7,819 nt of DNA. Origin: Bifidobacteriaceae bacterium. Lineage in GTDB: Bacteria > Actinomycetota > Actinomycetes > Actinomycetales > WQXJ01. The notes beneath the pieces were generated by a model that worked only from the letters and a program-made list of their open reading frames with translations, was not told where the DNA came from and made no database searches. Where the stretch lies: assembly GCA_031278075.1 (NCBI GenBank), contig JAITLE010000034.1, positions 1-7,819 on the forward strand. Reading direction: 5' to 3'. Shown piece by piece: positions 7,326-7,819 of this stretch; within the stretch, counting starts at the first letter, position 1; each line of letters starts with the position of its first letter. The position numbers were made by a program, and so were the translations under genes.

Positions 7326-7819
7326 CTACCGACCCGCGCATGTCGCTGGATGTCGCTGTTTGGTCCGCGGCCAGTGGTCGGCGTGGAGGCGAACCTCGGG
7401 GGCCAGGGCAACGTCGCGGTAGTGGTCCTCAACGAGTTGCTCGACAGTGGACACCAGGACGCGCTGCATCTGGCAACCGTTGCGGCGGGCCTGCCTGCCG
7501 AGGCAGAAGAAGTAGGGGTAAACGTCTGCGTTGCCGGAGCGAGCCATCTCGATGCTCATCCGGGCACTGCACTGGCAGTACAGGGAGCCTTTGAGGTAGT
7601 GGGTGTGTTTCCGCTGCCGGTCCCCAGCGTGGTAGCGCGAGGACAGCACAGCTTGGACCTTCTCGAAGGTCAGCGGATGAACCAATGGGTCGTGGGTGCC
7701 CCGGTGCCTGGCTCCCTTGTAGATGGTGAACCCGGTGTGATACGGGTTGCGTAGGAGTAGTTGCAGCGATGCCACAGAGATCGCTTTGGCCGGGCGCTTG
7801 GCTGTCGGCAGGGTCGTCG
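7326..7819 (-). CDS. Large serine recombinase, C-terminal part, apparently truncated
   Basis: The minus-strand frame is open from the right edge to TAG at 7326-7328, giving 163 visible residues. A GTG at 7773-7775 is not the real start, because homologous sequence (PTAKRPAKAIS) continues upstream of it. Visible blocks are the recombinase domain (LLRNPYHTGFTIYKG, HDPLVHPLTFEKVQAVL, QRKHTHYLKGSLYC) and the zinc ribbon ending YPYFFCLGRQARRNGC. These belong to large serine integrases and transposon recombinases, which cut and rejoin DNA through an N-terminal serine not seen here. Two oddities stand out. The first zinc knuckle is Cys-Gln-Cys (codons 7569-7577), one residue short of the family's usual CxxC. 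After EDHYRDVALAPEV the similarity stops within about 20 residues, so the usual C-terminal coiled-coil region of roughly 100 residues is absent. This suggests a decaying integrase next to tRNA-Ala. Confidence 0.85.
   Translation of the reverse strand, partial: TTLPTAKRPAKAISVASLQLLLRNPYHTGFTIYKGARHRGTHDPLVHPLTFEKVQAVLSSRYHAGDRQRKHTHYLKGSLYCQCSARMSIEMARSGNADVYPYFFCLGRQARRNGCQMQRVLVSTVEQLVEDHYRDVALAPEVRLHADHWPRTKQRHPATCAGR

Noticed and set aside
7298..7330. tRNA-Ala 3' end as the attachment site of an integrative element
   Set aside because: Only one side is visible, no direct repeat can be tested within the window, and large serine recombinases usually do not target tRNA 3' ends. It stays a speculation.
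6922..7432. Minus-strand frames containing WWSRPDSNRRPSACKADA and VEPTGLEPATLCLQSRC
   Set aside because: These are antisense translations of tRNA-Ala, well-known false proteins; they have no ribosome site and cover the tRNA and the DLW-39 gene.
7239..7754. 171-codon plus-strand frame starting inside tRNA-Ala
   Set aside because: It begins in the tRNA and then runs antisense to the recombinase, which has clear family motifs. It is a shadow.

Overview
The window is high-GC DNA from an actinobacterium (Actinomycetota). The evidence is the gene order (a probable recF tail, then dciA/DUF721, gyrB, gyrA, a DUF3566 membrane protein, tRNA-Ile, a DLW-39 microprotein, tRNA-Ala), GTG starts, strong G/C third-position bias and actinobacterial motifs in both gyrase subunits. 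This order is the conserved origin-proximal block of that phylum. I cannot name the species; the GyrA sequence looks closest to the Micrococcales/Actinomycetales type.

Layout. 1-478: the likely last codons of recF overlap the start of dciA, the replicative-helicase loader. 479-678: a 200-bp gap with a perfect actinobacterial-type DnaA box, a weaker second box, a candidate -10 and a leader hairpin ahead of gyrB. 679-5293: gyrB and gyrA, complete and 49 bp apart. 5373-6479: a DUF3566 protein with two membrane segments and a very long low-complexity N-terminus, probably in the same transcript. 6480-6765: no gene, but four degenerate 29-nt repeats at intervals of 61, 61 and 62 bp, followed by a probable tRNA promoter. 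6766-7308: tRNA-Ile(GAT), the 39-residue DLW-39 protein and tRNA-Ala(TGC), each tRNA preceded by a tight GC hairpin. 7326-7819: the C-terminal part of a large serine recombinase on the minus strand, running off the right edge and apparently truncated at its C-terminus.

How it fits together. DciA, gyrase and the probable RecF are replication and topology functions; DnaA boxes between dciA and gyrB could tie gyrase expression or local origin activity to DnaA. Everything from dciA to tRNA-Ala is core chromosome. The recombinase marks the start of accessory DNA just downstream of tRNA-Ala. The most unusual structure is the 61-bp-period repeat array, whose dimensions (29-nt repeat, 32/32/33-nt unrelated intervals, hairpin with a GCGA loop) are those of a small type I-E CRISPR array, although the repeats are degenerate and no cas gene is in view.
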